Shown: positions 9,241 to 20,643, numbered from the stretch's first letter. The stretch is DNA of 64,000 nucleotides from Nephrocerus scutellatus (GCA_947095585.1 OX352761.1:78585767-78649766); one strand, 5' to 3'. A program made the numbers and translations. Notes: generated from the sequence alone by a model not told the origin.

Positions 9241-10861
9241 GCACCCAAAGTATTTGATTCCAGATTGTAATATATATGTATTATAGAACGTACAAAGCAA
9301 CGCAGCACATAGCACACAGTCATTATGATGACGCTATAGGCGTGATATTCGTACAAAACGTCACACAGAAGGAAGCCAACAATGCAGCACAGAGCACGCA
9401 GTCATTATGACGTGCGACCGTTTTTTTGTCGACTTAAGTTGCTTATTTACTAAATTGGTCGCCACGAAAGGCCCTTTTATTCAAACGGGATAATATATAG
9501 CCTATGTTTACGTTGAAAGCCCTGGTGAGAGAATTTTTGAAATCGGTCCAGTAGTTCCGAAGATTACCTCCTACACACAAAGTACCATAACTATCATAAG
9601 TATAGATATATCGACTCAGCTGTACAATAAATACTGCGGTATAAATGATATTTGGCGCTACAGACCGCTACAGACCTACTACAGATAAGCCGTCCAACGG
9701 CTAGCTTCTCGCGACCATTCGTGTTGTTCTTGTTATATTTTTGCAAAGAAATAGAAGATACCTATAATTTAAAGCCATAAGTGAAGTCGAGTGGAGAATC
9801 TTTCCGTGACATTTATTACTCTCGAACGTTAATAAGACATTCGCGAGAGGTGGGACCGTGGAAAAGATTTATGGTGCTTTTCTTGGATTTGAACTTGGAA
9901 CCTCACTCTCAGATGTTCAACACACTAACCACAACAGCCTCAGCGCCCACTGCAATATACGACAACTATATATCACAAACTCAGGATCATGTAATGTTTT
10001 TTTGGAATCTAGATGATCCGCGCTTTGAGAAAAATAATGTCCTTTGAGTTATAAAATTAAAATTTCAATAAAAAAAAAACGATTTTATCCATTGGCTGCC
10101 AACGACGAGTATGACGTCATAAGTATGCTAGCCCAGAAAATAAAACTCGCTCTTAAAATCTTTTTTATGTGGACTATTTTACACGTTAACTGCTCAATTT
10201 GGTTGAGTAGTATCACGCCAATAAAAACAAGTTTCCTATTAGTTTTAAATATTAAAATTATAATTTTTGTTATATTATATTATATGTACTACTTATCTAT
10301 ATTGTAATTCTTAATGTCCATGTGTATGTATGTACACATTATTTCATGCTGTTATGAATTCTCTAAATATATGCTCTAGAATGAGAGCACACCTCTGTTT
10401 ATTTGGGTAAAATCTTGCAGACCATTTTTTACTTACTTTAACCGAACCATTGTATACTACATGCTTTCGATGACAATACACGTTTTAAATAATTTCAGAC
10501 GCGTGTCGCATAGCGTGATATAAGTGTCAAATTTTACAATACCTTGCAACGCCAGGCACTCAACTATTTAATTATTTTTATCGGATTAATTTGCATGATA
10601 CACTCTACGAGGAAGAGTTTCCATGTAATGAAATTCAAACTGGTGATGCCATCAACCAAGTGCAGAATAATAGTTTCCCTAAATCGAAGCAGTGTCATAT
10701 TTTCATTTCTTCCCTTTTTTCTGTGTAAATCATGTACTGATTTTGCAGCATGATATTAAAAAAGTGCAGTGCAATTTTTTAGAATATTTGTTCTTTAGGC
10801 ATGAAACATTTCACCTGCATTAATTTTTAATAAATTTAAGATATTCCCGTTATCTTATATT
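9241..10861. other. Non-coding, AT-rich, possible element tails
   Basis: No credible gene. Near 9305-9415 a motif with GCAGCACA...CAGTCATTATGA occurs twice, about 90 bp apart. 9470-9610 resembles the 3' tails of dispersed insect repeats (AAATCGGTCCAGTAGTTCCG), but I cannot assign the family. Short open frames at 9781-10307 have no recognisable domain. Confidence 0.4.
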
Positions 10862-10957
10862 TTTATGTCGCTTTGTTTGCGTCACCGATAAGTTTTATCG
10901 CACGGTTCTGTATCCTGCTGATCAGACACGACAGTTTGGGCGAATATATGCCTTGTA

Positions 10958-12258
10958 ACGGGTGTTTTTTTAAGAGGTTGCCGATTTTTTTTTTGAATAA
11001 AACACATATAAAATTATGAAATGACCAAAATTTTTTTTTATTTGGTAGATAATTTTACATTTAACATTTAAACACAATTTCTGGCATATGGCTACCACGA
11101 CTATTTTTCACAAATGTCATTCTGGAGGTCCAATTTTCCAGCACTTTTTCAAGCATTTGAGGGCGTATGTCAGCAATGACACGTTGAATATTGGTTTCCA
11201 AAGCGTCAATCGATTGAGGTTTATCCACATAAACCAATGACTTCACGTATCCCCACAAAAAGTAATCGAGTGGCGTCAAATCGCACGAACGCGGAGGCCA
11301 ATTCACCGGACCATTTCTCGAAATAATGTTGTCGTTGAAAGTTTCTTTCAATAAGTCGATTGTTTCACGTGCTGTATGGCAAGTGGCACCATCTTGTTGA
11401 AACCACATTTCATCCATATCCATATCTTCAAGATTTGACAACAAAAACTCATTTAACATGGTTCTGTATCGATTTCCATTCACGGTAACGCGTCGTCCTT
11501 CCTCATTTTTAAAGAAATATGGACCGATGATCCCACCAGCCCATAGACCGCACCAAACAGTACATTTATCAGGATGCATTGGTAATTCTTGAACGGCGTG
11601 TGGATTATCTTTGCTCCAAATGCGACAATTTTGTTTGTTGACGTATCCATTTAACAAAAAATGCGCCTCATCACTGAAGAGAATTTTACGGTAAAAAAAT
11701 GGATCTTCGTTCAATTGATTTAACGACCAATCACTGAATTCACGGCGCAAACGATGGTCGTGTGGCTTTAATTCTTGCACCAATTGAATTTTGTATGGCA
11801 CCAAACCCAAATCTTTACGTAAAATTTTCCATAAAGTCGATGGACAAAGTCCAATTTGCTGAGCACGACGACGAATCGATAAATTGTCGTTTTCTTCGAC
11901 ACTGGCCTCAACGACAGCAATATTTTCTTCTGTACGAACTCTTCTCATTCTTGTCGGTGGCTTGGCATCCAAAAGAGTGAATGTAGACCGAAATTTGGTA
12001 ATTACGTTCTTTATGGTGGTCTCTGACGGACGATTATGTGCACCATAAAATTCACGAAGTGCTCTATAAACATTTTTAATTGAACACTGATTTTGAAAAT
12101 AAATTTCCACGATTTGAAAACGTTGTTCTGGAGTTAACCTATTCACAATGATTTGCCAAACAATACTGAGTAGAAATGCCACTTTGAGCTGTCAAAACAA
12201 CTGTCATAAAATAAAACGACATCTATCGGAAAAACAAACCTCCTAAAAAAACACCCAT
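10958..12258 (-). mobile_element. mariner (DD41D) transposon, copy 1
   Basis: A 1301-bp Tc1/mariner-superfamily element with inverted ends: ACGGGTGTTTTTTTAAGAGG on the left and the complement of ATGGGTGTTTTTTTAGGAGG on the right. It is flanked by TA on both sides (10956-10957 and 12259-12260). It encodes one intact transposase. It sits in LINE-alpha copy 1, and the same site is unoccupied in LINE-alpha copy 2 at 14328-14329. It is nearly identical to the copy at 39248-40550, which argues for recent movement. Confidence 0.95.
11061..12182 (-). CDS. mariner transposase, DD41D, intact frame
   Basis: A 373-codon open frame for a mariner-type transposase, which cuts the element at its inverted repeats and pastes it at TA. 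Residues 14-70 form the first helix-turn-helix (NRLTPEQRFQIVEIYF) and residues 85-125 a second one with a GLCPSTLWKILRK recognition region. The catalytic triad is D171 (LFSDEAHF), D264 (FQQDGATCH) and D306 (LTPLDYFLW). With 41 residues between the last two this is a DD41D arrangement, as in the rosa group known from fruit flies. The family's likely start codon, directly before NRLTPEQ, is GTG (Val13) here, so translation would have to begin 12 codons upstream. Otherwise full length, with no stops. Confidence 0.93.
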   Translation of the reverse strand: MAFLLSIVWQIIVNRLTPEQRFQIVEIYFQNQCSIKNVYRALREFYGAHNRPSETTIKNVITKFRSTFTLLDAKPPTRMRRVRTEENIAVVEASVEENDNLSIRRRAQQIGLCPSTLWKILRKDLGLVPYKIQLVQELKPHDHRLRREFSDWSLNQLNEDPFFYRKILFSDEAHFLLNGYVNKQNCRIWSKDNPHAVQELPMHPDKCTVWCGLWAGGIIGPYFFKNEEGRRVTVNGNRYRTMLNEFLLSNLEDMDMDEMWFQQDGATCHTARETIDLLKETFNDNIISRNGPVNWPPRSCDLTPLDYFLWGYVKSLVYVDKPQSIDALETNIQRVIADIRPQMLEKVLENWTSRMTFVKNSRGSHMPEIVFKC

Positions 12259-12970
12259 TAGATAGTATCCAGATCAGAGGAAGTGAAATATTTCTTGCAC
12301 CGTGTAAGGAAGCCAAGGCACTTAGCAGCATTTTTTGCGACGTTGGATATGTGGTCATTCCAACGAAACTTTTCATTGACGCACATACCAATAATTGCTG
12401 GTTTTTCAGTTTTCTCGATGCAAGTGCCATTCATGGATAATTGCTGGAGGTTACTATTTCGTTTCAACGACAGAAGTCAGCATTGGGTTTTGGATGCGTC
12501 AAATTCGACACTATTTTGTTCTCCCCACGTTGCAATGCTGTCAAGGTCAGAATTTAATGAGCTTAACATACGCTGTTGTTCTACTAGTTCCACATCCAAA
12601 GAGAAAGGACGTGAACTGGCGAACATATAAGAGAAGCTAAGTTTACTGTCGTCGGCGAAGGAATGAATTGGATAAGAAGTTACATACAGAAGATCGTTAA
12701 TAAAAATAAGAAAGAGTGTCAGAGACAAAACACAGCGCTGAGGGACACCCGCATTAATGCGGTGGATATCAGACTTAAGATCATCCAACACAACTTGGAT
12801 TGAACGGTTATAAATATAACTTCTAATCCAATAAAGCTGGGTTGCATCAATTCCAAAAGCACGCATTTTAGACCGAAGAGCTTGGTGCCAAACTCTGTCA
12901 AATTCCTTTGAAATATCAAGTGCTACAACTTTGCTTTCACCAAACTTGTGAAAAGGCTGGTTTCACTTTT
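12259..12970 (-). pseudogene. LINE-alpha copy 1 reverse transcriptase core
   Basis: Minus-strand coding similarity to the RT palm: IRSYIYNRSIQVVLDDL, INAGVPQRCVLS (normally GVPQGSVLSP), LFLIFINDLL, then the catalytic SFADDS box. It continues into NSVEFDASKTQC. The upstream part (FDRVWHQAL-like) is in another frame. The protein is interrupted at 12477 and again by the mariner, and the Gly-Ser of the turn motif is changed, so it is dead. Confidence 0.85.
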
Positions 12971-13519
12971 CGGTGGGATATGCCATCAGATCAAAAGTAG
13001 AACGTTGTCCACGGTTTTAATGGATATTTGACTGACAAACCAAATTTATACGCTTTTCACCCAACGATAGAAAAGGTCGTTTAAAAGCGAATCATCGTGG
13101 TCTTTGGCAAACAGGGTTAAACAATGAAAGTTTACCAGAATATGAATGCAATTAGAAATAGTGTTTAATGTATCAAAATGTCAGATATCAGGGTATTCAT
13201 AGGTATGATAAATTATTTCGCGAAGCCCACAAAGTTTACGGGTATGTGAAAGCAGTTGTCAGGTCCGGTATTTTCAACCCAAGTTATTAAGTAGTGTTAA
13301 TGACTGCGATGACGTTCCAGGTGTCTTATCCTATAAATTTTTTTAAAACCGTTATGCCAATTGCATTTGTTTTAAGAGCATCAAACATGCATAGTTTCTT
13401 ACGTTATTTTAAAAAAGAAGAAGTGTTACTAAACTGCAGCAACACCCACTTGGTATTATGTGTACATTATGGACAGAACACAAACCATTGTTTTAAATTT
13501 TTGCTGAGCACAAATGTTA

Positions 13520-13741
13520 TCAACTTTTTCGGAATATCAGCCATTTTGCAAAATGACGAAAAAACACCTTAATTGAAAAATAAAACAATTTGCTAAGCGG
13601 TTTTGCCAGAGTATCATGACATTTTGTCAAAATTAATGGCGGAATACCGTCGGGTCCAGTTGCTATATTACGGTCAAGTTCTTTAAGAATCTTTGAAACA
13701 ACTCGTTGTCGGAAATAGATTTTACATACCTGGGTCTTCAT
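13520..13741 (-). pseudogene. LINE-alpha RT N-terminal fragment
   Basis: A short minus-strand frame containing ATGPDGIPPLILTKC and LAKPLSKLF. It aligns with the fingers region of the LINE-alpha RT at 60390-60490 (SAGPDGIPPLVLKRC). It is separated from the RT core at 12.9 kb by about 500 bp with no match to the family, so this copy is rearranged. Confidence 0.75.
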
Positions 13742-13868
13742 TCAAAAGAATTGGTGACTTTCGTTAGATATTGTACGGGTAGACACAATAAAAATTCGAA
13801 AATACGAGATTAGCTTTCTGAATACCAATTTTATAAAGAAAACCATTATGGGACAAAGAAATAACAGA
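13742..13868. other. Spacer between two LINE-alpha copies
   Basis: Short non-coding segment between the end of copy 1 coding similarity and the poly-T (minus-strand poly-A) end of copy 2. Confidence 0.4.
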
Positions 13869-14727
13869 TTTTTTTTTATTGGCACACGATCAAGGGGTTA
13901 AAATCCTTATGAATCTAGGCACAGCGTGGCCACTAGGTATTAAGGGAAGAAAGAGGAGATGTCGATGTTCATGCATTTTGAATGCCTGTGGATCATATTG
14001 ATGCGGGAATACAGAACTTGGTAAAGCATTCCACATTCGTGTTGTACGACTAAAGAAAGAGACTCTAAACTTAACAGTACGTCCGAAGATGAGCTTGAGG
14101 GTAAACTTATGAGCATTTAGAGCGCATCTAGTATTGCTGGTGGAAAAAGTGATAAAACAGTGACAAGCAGGAAACGTTCCTGTGGTGTTCGAGCGAATCT
14201 ATTGACGTCGCTTTGTTTGCGTCACCGATAAGTTTTGTCGCACGGTTCTGTATCCTGCTAAGCAGATGTAAGGTGGTCTTAGATGCAGCTGATCAGACAT
14301 GACAGTTTGGGGCGAATATATGCCTTGTAGATAGTATCCAGATCAGAGGGAGTGAAATATTTCTTGCACCGTATTAGAAAGCCAAGCAGCATTTTTTGCG
14401 ACGTTGGATATGTGATCATTCCAACGAAACTTTTCATTGACGCACATACCAATAATTTCTAGTTTTTCAGTTTCCTCGATGCAAGTGCCATTCATGGATA
14501 TTTGCTGGAGGTTACTATTTCGTTTTAACGACAGAAGTCAGCATTGGGTTTTGGATGCGTCAAATTCGACGCTATTTTGTTCTCCCCACGTTGCAATGCT
14601 TCCAAAGTCAGAATTTAATGAGCTTAACATACGCTGTTGTTCTAGTTCCACATCCGAAGAGAAAGGACGTGAACTTGCGAACATATTAGAGAAGCTAAGT
14701 GTACTGTCGTCGGTGAAGGAATGAATT
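13869..14727 (-). mobile_element. LINE-alpha copy 2, 3' part
   Basis: The downstream half of a minus-strand LINE-alpha copy; its upstream half resumes at 23680 beyond the gypsy insertion. It ends at a T-run (13869-13877), the poly-A tail on the minus strand, preceded by the family's tail with TAACCCCTTGA and CGTGTG. Coding similarity includes NSVEFDASKTQC, SMNGTCIEETEKL, GMCVNEKFRWNDH and RCKKYFTPSDLDTIYKAY, spread over several frames. The coding sequence is dead. Confidence 0.88.
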
Positions 14728-15838
14728 TGTTTTAACGCCGACGTGTATAGCCGTGCTTCCTTGTGAGACCAAGGGAAGAGCTATGTGGGCGGAGAGTTAA
14801 TGTTTTAATAAAAAGAACGGTTGTTTTAAATTTTAAGTTGTATTTCTTTTATTTATTTGGTTTTAGTTATACACTACTAGAGAGGCCCGCTGTCTTTGGC
14901 GTGGCTGCGACCTCTGCTAGTTAATTTTATATTTTATATATATATTTCAATCTAAAGAGGCCCGCTGTCTTTAGCGTAGCTGCGACCTCTACTAGGATGC
15001 TTTAAAAGGTAGCTTTAAAATTAAAATTAGATTAACTCTGACTTTTCAACCGGTTTTCCCTTCCTTTTTATAACCTCAAATCCGAACGATCTTTGTACCC
15101 AAACCAACGCAGTTCAAGGAAATGCACTCATCAGCGATATTTCCCAATAACCATAAATCAATTAATTTATGCTCCAGTTATAGTGCGATGCACTATTAAC
15201 TGAGTAAGCAATTAAATTATTACCCAACAATATTAGGCTAAACGATTAAGCCGGAAAATTATTACACAATACAAATGCAATATAAATGTGTCAGCATTAC
15301 ATTCGTCAACGGCTCTGGATATAGTTCATACATCCAGCTGTTGCCGTTGACGATGTCCATTCACACTTGCTCTCTATACCTACAATGCATAAACGTACTT
15401 GACTTTGGATTTTGTGTGTATCCGCCGTCGTACAGCATTACGTTCGGTATGGAACAATGGGAATGCTATAGCTGCAGTGCTGTATATACACAGCATAGAA
15501 CGATCGCATGAATTGCATTGCCATTGTTATTTGTTATAGCTGATGGCATAGCGATCGCATGAATTATGTGTATTGCTATACACAGCATTGAAGACAGGGC
15601 GATCGCATGAATTATGTGTATTGCTATTGAATGTATATTTAAATGCTATTGGATGTAGCGGATATCGGGTGACGAGCTCATAAACATTGTAATTTATGTT
15701 CGACATGAAAAGTGAGCGCTGTAGCGTGCTTGGCGTACTTTCGGTATTGTGACGCCGTGGGAAAGAAGAATCGTATTTAGGAGTGTTGATTTCGAGTTTA
15801 GTTGATTTTGAGAGGCGACATCTAGTGCGATCACTACA
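14728..15838 (-). repeat. gypsy 3' LTR
   Basis: A 1111-bp LTR. Inside it a ~40-bp motif (GAGGCCCGCTGTCTTTGGCG...CCTCT) occurs twice (14881 and 14956), and GCGATCGCATGAATTATGTG occurs in several partial copies at 15500-15640. It differs from the 5' LTR by several indels of tens of bases and many substitutions, so the insertion is not recent. Confidence 0.93.
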
Positions 15839-16519
15839 TCCCACCCCCCTTAGAAGAAGGAAATTCCACGGTTGGAATTTTCGAACCATATTTGTTGAAA
15901 AGCCATATTTAAAATTACATAATTTGTTTGTAAAATATTCATAATAAATAGATAATATATATTTTTTTTGTATAACATTATTAGATTATTATTTATCAAA
16001 TAATATTAGTTCAAAAATTATGAAAATAATTAATTTTAATAGGTAAAGTAAAGTAGTCTAATTTTTCTTCTTATTTCATGATTCTTTAGACACTAATACT
16101 TTTCTTGTTTAAATTGTTATAAATGATTTTATTCTATATCATAATTCAAAAAAAATTTTTAAATTTTTGTTTTGTTTTTACGATTCTATTTTATATTTCG
16201 TAATAAAAAAAAATTGATTTTCAACATTGATAAATGTTTTGTTTTGATTGCTTTTACGATTCTATTCTATATCGTTATTCTTAAAAATTTATTTTTAGCC
16301 TTAAAAAGTTATGATTTATAATAGTTAATAATAGTTTTTTTTTTTTTTAAAATAGTTTAAACGTTATTAATTGATAATTTTTTTTTCTTCTTCTTTATTA
16401 TATATATATATGTTTTCATTTATGAGGATAATGTAAATCTTCTGATGACAATGTGATTCTTATGACGACAATGTGAATCTTATGACGACAATGTGAATCT
16501 TATGACGATAATGTGAATC
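15839..16519 (-). other. gypsy 3' non-coding region with 20-bp repeats
   Basis: Very AT-rich sequence between the end of pol and the 3' LTR. Its inner edge carries the polypurine tract. At about 16440-16538 a 20-bp unit, CTTATGACGACAATGTGAAT, repeats nearly five times. No envelope frame is present. Confidence 0.8.
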
Positions 16520-16732
16520 TTATGACGACAATGTGAAGCTTGGGCTTGGGTTTGGGTTAGCATTGTTATTGTCTACTTCTAGTACAATGGATTGATCAAC
16601 AAAAACTTCATCGATAATTTCCTCATTGGTTTTTGGTTTATTTTCATTCTCTGTTGGTTGCTGTCTAATTTCAGTTACAATGGCTTTCAGTTTAGAATTG
16701 TATTTATAAATGAACAACAGGATTATGCTACA
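16520..16732 (-). pseudogene. gypsy pol C-terminal tail
   Basis: A short minus-strand frame (from about 16717) with a lysine- and asparagine-rich, otherwise featureless sequence. It lies after the integrase frame breaks at 16733. It is probably the displaced C-terminal tail of pol; I see no motif that proves it. Confidence 0.45.
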
Positions 16733-18375
16733 TTACATCCTACATCCTACATTAAATTTTTTATCTTTAGATCCCCTGTCGTAGTATGTTTTCGACTTCT
16801 CTTTTTTGTCGAGCAGAACTTGTTTGGCGATCTGATAACCATGTTGTAAACGGGCCTTTAGCTCTGAAGCATAGTTGTAAGAGACTTGAGGACTTCGGTT
16901 TATGGAATTGGGGATCCGTGCAGGAAATCCATAAATGAGCTCAAAAGGACTAAATTTCGAACTGCTGTGAGGTGTCGTGTTATATACAAACATTGAATAT
17001 GGTAACCATGTGTCCCATGAAAGTTGGTCTGTATCGACATAGTGCCTGAGATATTCGGCTAGCGTTCTGTGGCTACGCTCTAAAGCTCCGTTCGTTTGCG
17101 GATGGTATGGAGTGGTCTGTATCTTTTTGATTTTTAAAAGCTTACAAACCTCCTTAAAAAGGTTGCTCAAGAAATTAGTACCTTGATCAGTTAACACCGC
17201 ATCGGGTGGTCCAAAACGACATATTATTTTTTCGATGAAACAACGCGCCACAGTTGAAGCTTCAGCATTTGGAAGAGGCATAGCTTCAGTGAACTTTGTC
17301 AAATCGTCCTGAAAAGTAAGTATATATTTGTTATCCTCATAGCTAGTTGGAAGAGGCCCGACAATGTCCAAAGCTACACGCTCAAATGGACTCGTGCTAG
17401 TCGTCGTGACTTTCATCGGAATTCGTGGATTTTGCCTTAACTTATTTCTTTGGCAGGATTCGCATTTTCGAATGAATTCCTTTATGTCTTTGACCAAAGT
17501 AGGCCAATAATATCTAGTTCGGATACGTTTGAGTGTTCTTGAGGTTCCTTGGTGACCTCCGAAAGGCGAATTATGGAAGTCATGCAAAATTTTTTCGATC
17601 TCTTGTGGATCTGTGAGAATGATTCGGTTGTCCGAATACAAATAAATTTCGAGCTTTATTTGAGAAAATGCATGTGTTATGGATGATTTTAAATATTCAA
17701 AAAATGGTTCTTGGGGAGGAATTGATATATCGATACTTTTAAATTTTTGCTTTTGACAAAAATTTCGGATCTGTAATATGTGGTTTTCTATAGTTGCCTT
17801 TTCTGTAAGATGTACAGGCAAAGAGGTTATCATGTACGTTGACGATTTAGTTGCATGAGGAAATATCTTTAGCTCGTTAGGATTGGGGCAAGTATACCCC
17901 GAAATATTCCTAAATAAAGTTTGTCGCGTTCCGTGGGGTAGAAAAAAGATCTGTATTGGAGAATTGTTGTCAGCTAACATTATGGACTTACAAGTCTTAA
18001 TTATAGTGCATTCAGTCGGGGGAGGCCCAATTTCCTCACTTCCTACTACGATTATTTCACCGAGGTTTTGCTCTTTAGCCTTGCTCCTAGTAGTGACTAA
18101 AACTTTTCCATTGATTGGTTCATTCTGTGTGTCTCCAGGGATGCGACTGAGTGCATCGGCATTGGCATTACATTTGCCTGGCTTGTATATGATTTCATAT
18201 TCCTCTAGCGATAAGCGCCATCGCCATATTATTGCTAATAACTCTTTTTCGGTAGTGGTATATTTTGTTTCAGCAACATTTAAGCTTCGGCTGACGTAAT
18301 ATATAGGCTTGTCTTGGCCTATTTTACCTTGAGACAACACGGCTCCTATAGCGAAATCACTTGCATCGGTAGTGA
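16733..18375 (-). pseudogene. gypsy RNase H (internally deleted) and integrase
   Basis: The frame from 18340 begins in RNase H (LSQGKIGQDKPIYYVSRSL, then TTTEKELLAIIW). It jumps directly to RWRLSLEEYEI, KPGKCNANADALSR. The usual ~30-40 residues in between, holding the TDHxxL motif with a catalytic Asp, are missing, so RNase H is inactive. Integrase follows: zinc module HDFHNSPFGGHQG, then CESCQRNK; core with ALDIVGPLP (first Asp), LTDQGTNFLS (second Asp) and NGALERSHRTL (Glu). It ends abruptly in NVGCRM-stop, where related proteins continue with GDxV, implying a frameshift at the C-terminus. The first RNase H Asp (ITTDAS) is in another frame just upstream, near 18375. Confidence 0.92.
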
Positions 18376-19270
18376 TTGAAATCTGGGTAAATTAATATTG
18401 GCGAGGAGATTAGTTTTTCTTTTAAAATGACGAAAGCTTCTTCACATAAAGCATCCCATTTTAAATCTACATTCTTTTTCAGCAAGTTATTTAATGGTTT
18501 AGCTATCAGGGCAAACTGCGGAATAAATCTTCGGTAGTATCCTACAAATCCCAAATCTTTTGCCTTCTTTGGCCTTGGATAAGTCTTTACTGCCTCTATT
18601 TTATCTGGATTTGGCTTGATTCCTTCATCACTGATAATATGTCCCAGGTACATAATCTCTCGTTTAATGAAATGGCATTTGTCTGGCTGCAGTTTTAATT
18701 TGTTAAACCGTAGCCTTGTCAGAACATTTCGCAACTTTCGATTATGTTCGTCCAAAGTCGGTCCATAGACTACTATGTCATCAACAAAGATAAAACATTC
18801 TATTCCAATTAGACCCATTAAAACATTATTCATCGTTCTTTGAAAAGTGGCGGGGGCGTTTTTCATACCCATTGGCATTCGGTTATACTCCCAATGACCA
18901 GTGGGAGTGCTGAACGCTGTCTTTTCCCGATCTTCTTCTTGAACCAAAATTTGATGAAAGACGTTTGCAAGATCTAACGTGCTGAACTATTTTGATTTAC
19001 CTAGTTGGTCCAAAATATCCGTTATATTGGGAAGCGGAAATGCATCCCCAACAGTTGCATCGTGTAGACGCCTGTAGTCTACAACTACTCGCCATTTTTT
19101 ATTACCTTGAGCATCATGTTTTTTAGGAACAAGAAACAGAGGTGAATTCCAAAGACTGTAGCTTGGTCGGATAATATCATTTTCGAGCATTTCGTCTACC
19201 TGTTTATTAATTTCAGCTCTGCTTGTTTCTGGCAGTCTATATGGTCGAACATATATAGGAGGTTTACCTA
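18357..19270 (-). pseudogene. gypsy reverse transcriptase with stop codon
   Basis: RT of the gypsy element. From 19190 downward: NDIIRPSYSLWNSPLFLVPK, RVVVDYRRL, then an in-frame TAG near 18985 after LGKSK, where related proteins have Tyr before FSTLDL. From 18947: YNRMPMGMKNAPATFQR, the catalytic FVDDIVVYG box, YLGHIISDEGI, and GFVGYYRRFIPQFA. The frame is lost near 18375. Apart from the stop and edge frameshifts, motif spacing is normal for gypsy. Confidence 0.92.
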
Positions 19271-19279
19271 CTTCAGTGA

Positions 19280-19840
19280 TTATTTGTGTGTTGCTGCATC
19301 AGTGCAAGTGAGTTTATCTCCAGGTAAATAAAATAAATCATTAAATTCTCGACATATCTGGACTATGGAAGATCTTTCTTCTTTATTACAGTGGCTTATG
19401 TCCACTAATTTTTCCAGATTTTCTAAACGTTTGTATACCGGATCGTTTTCCGGATCTGTAGTAAAAAAATTAAATTCGTTTAAATTATCCCATTCTAACT
19501 TTAGATCGTGTGCATTTAGCTGCACTGGGTGTTCATTAATATTCAAGAGTAGAACTTTGGCAAAATTGTCACTTGACTGGGCGATGGAAGAGGCCAAAAA
19601 GACCCCAGGTGAAACCTGTTTCTTCCGAATGACGACGTCATTTGCACAATTACAGGCGACTTTAGAAATAAGGGTACTTCGTGCAGGTATGTTAATCTGG
19701 TCAACAAATTTTTGTTCGGTTTTCATGATGTTCTGTTTTGCTCCAACAAAAATTCGTTCTGGTTTTGGAAGAGCTACTTCCCCAGATCCGCTATATATAG
19801 AAGTCTTACCTTTAGAATCATCAATTACCTCACTTAATTA
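19280..19840 (-). pseudogene. gypsy pol, pre-RT region
   Basis: A minus-strand frame from about 19726 with INIPARSTLISKVAC, a motif found between protease and RT in gypsy-group elements, and FNDLFYLPGDKL near its end. It runs out of frame at 19285; the next frame resumes with ITEVGKPPIYVRPYRLP leading into RT. Confidence 0.85.
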
Positions 19841-20113
19841 AACATTTTTGCGCCTGTACCTTAACTTTCTTTGCCTTAGTCTTTCCTTTTATTAATTTTT
19901 CTTCATACTGTGATTCCATTTGCTCCTTTTGGCTCAATCTTTTAGTTTCATTTTTCTTAGATTTACTGTCTACCAAGTTTGTTGTTGTTTTTAAAAATTG
20001 CTTAGTTTTTTCTAAGTCTTTTTGATTTTGCTTAGGATCTATTGTCTCTAAGTCTTTTTTATTTTGCTTAGGATCTATTGTCTCTAAGTCTTTTTGCTTG
20101 GTTTTACGCTCTA
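19841..20113 (-). pseudogene. gypsy Lys-rich linker with 12-residue repeats
   Basis: Part of pol between protease and the pre-RT region. A 36-bp unit starting TCTAAGTCTTTTTGATTTTG at 20011 repeats at 20047 and partly at 20083. On the minus strand it encodes 12-residue Lys/Asp/Gln-rich repeats. It is low complexity, in phase with codons, with no known domain. Confidence 0.7.
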
Positions 20114-20640
20114 CTATTTTATTATTTGTTTATTGAATTTGTTACAGAAATTGGAATCATCAGATTGAAGTTCGCATGGCCACTTAAAGTTTTCAGGATT
20201 TTTTTCATAGGTCGAACGGAAAGGTTTGTTTTCCTCCGTTTGGCTTCGCTTGAATGGAATTTCTAGAGTGTCGTTTTTATAATCTACTACGCATTTGAAT
20301 CTAGATAAAAAATCATTTCCAATAATTCCATCATAAGGGAAATTAATTTGATTATCAAGTATGTGAAAAGGGTGATCTAACAAGAGGGTATGTTCGGATG
20401 ACTTGAACTCTAAAGTACCATTCACCAAACCAAGGGGTTTTAGCGATTCCCCGGCTATGGTAGTAATGGTGTAGAGGTTGTCACCATGTATCGTATTTTT
20501 ACTATACATGTTTTCTTTTACTAAACTAACGTCAGCACCCGTATCAATCAAAAACGTAAAAAACTTTTTATCCGAAGGACTGAACTTTAGTCGTATCGTT
20601 GGTTCCTTAAACTCGGGAAAAAACGAAACGTAAAATCTAA
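20114..20640 (-). pseudogene. gypsy aspartic protease
   Basis: A retropepsin that processes the polyprotein. The minus-strand frame opens right after the gag stop (20644). It shows FTFLIDTGADVSLV with the catalytic DTG, an ITTIAG flap-like segment, and the IIGNDFL motif for the C-terminal ILG triad. It runs open to 20114, so the domain itself is intact, while its fusion to the rest of pol is broken. Confidence 0.88.
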
Positions 20641-20643
20641 AAT

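Larger units (their letters stand above)
10862..13741 (-). mobile_element. LINE-alpha copy 1 (CR1/jockey-like), split by mariner
   Basis: A degraded minus-strand copy of the LINE family whose best copy is at 60076-61993. The segment 13741-13520 matches the early RT region (GPDGIPPLIL), 12919-12259 the RT core, and 10957-10862 the region after the palm. About 500 bp at 13013-13519 do not match the other copies, and homology is lost at 10862, before the family's 3' end. A mariner occupies 10958-12258. The CR1 or jockey affiliation rests on motif style only. Confidence 0.8.

Noticed and set aside
9781..10307. Two short adjacent plus-strand open frames
   Set aside because: No domain, low complexity and AT-rich; no evidence of coding.
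17883..18299. 138-codon plus-strand frame
   Set aside because: Antisense shadow of the gypsy pol frame.
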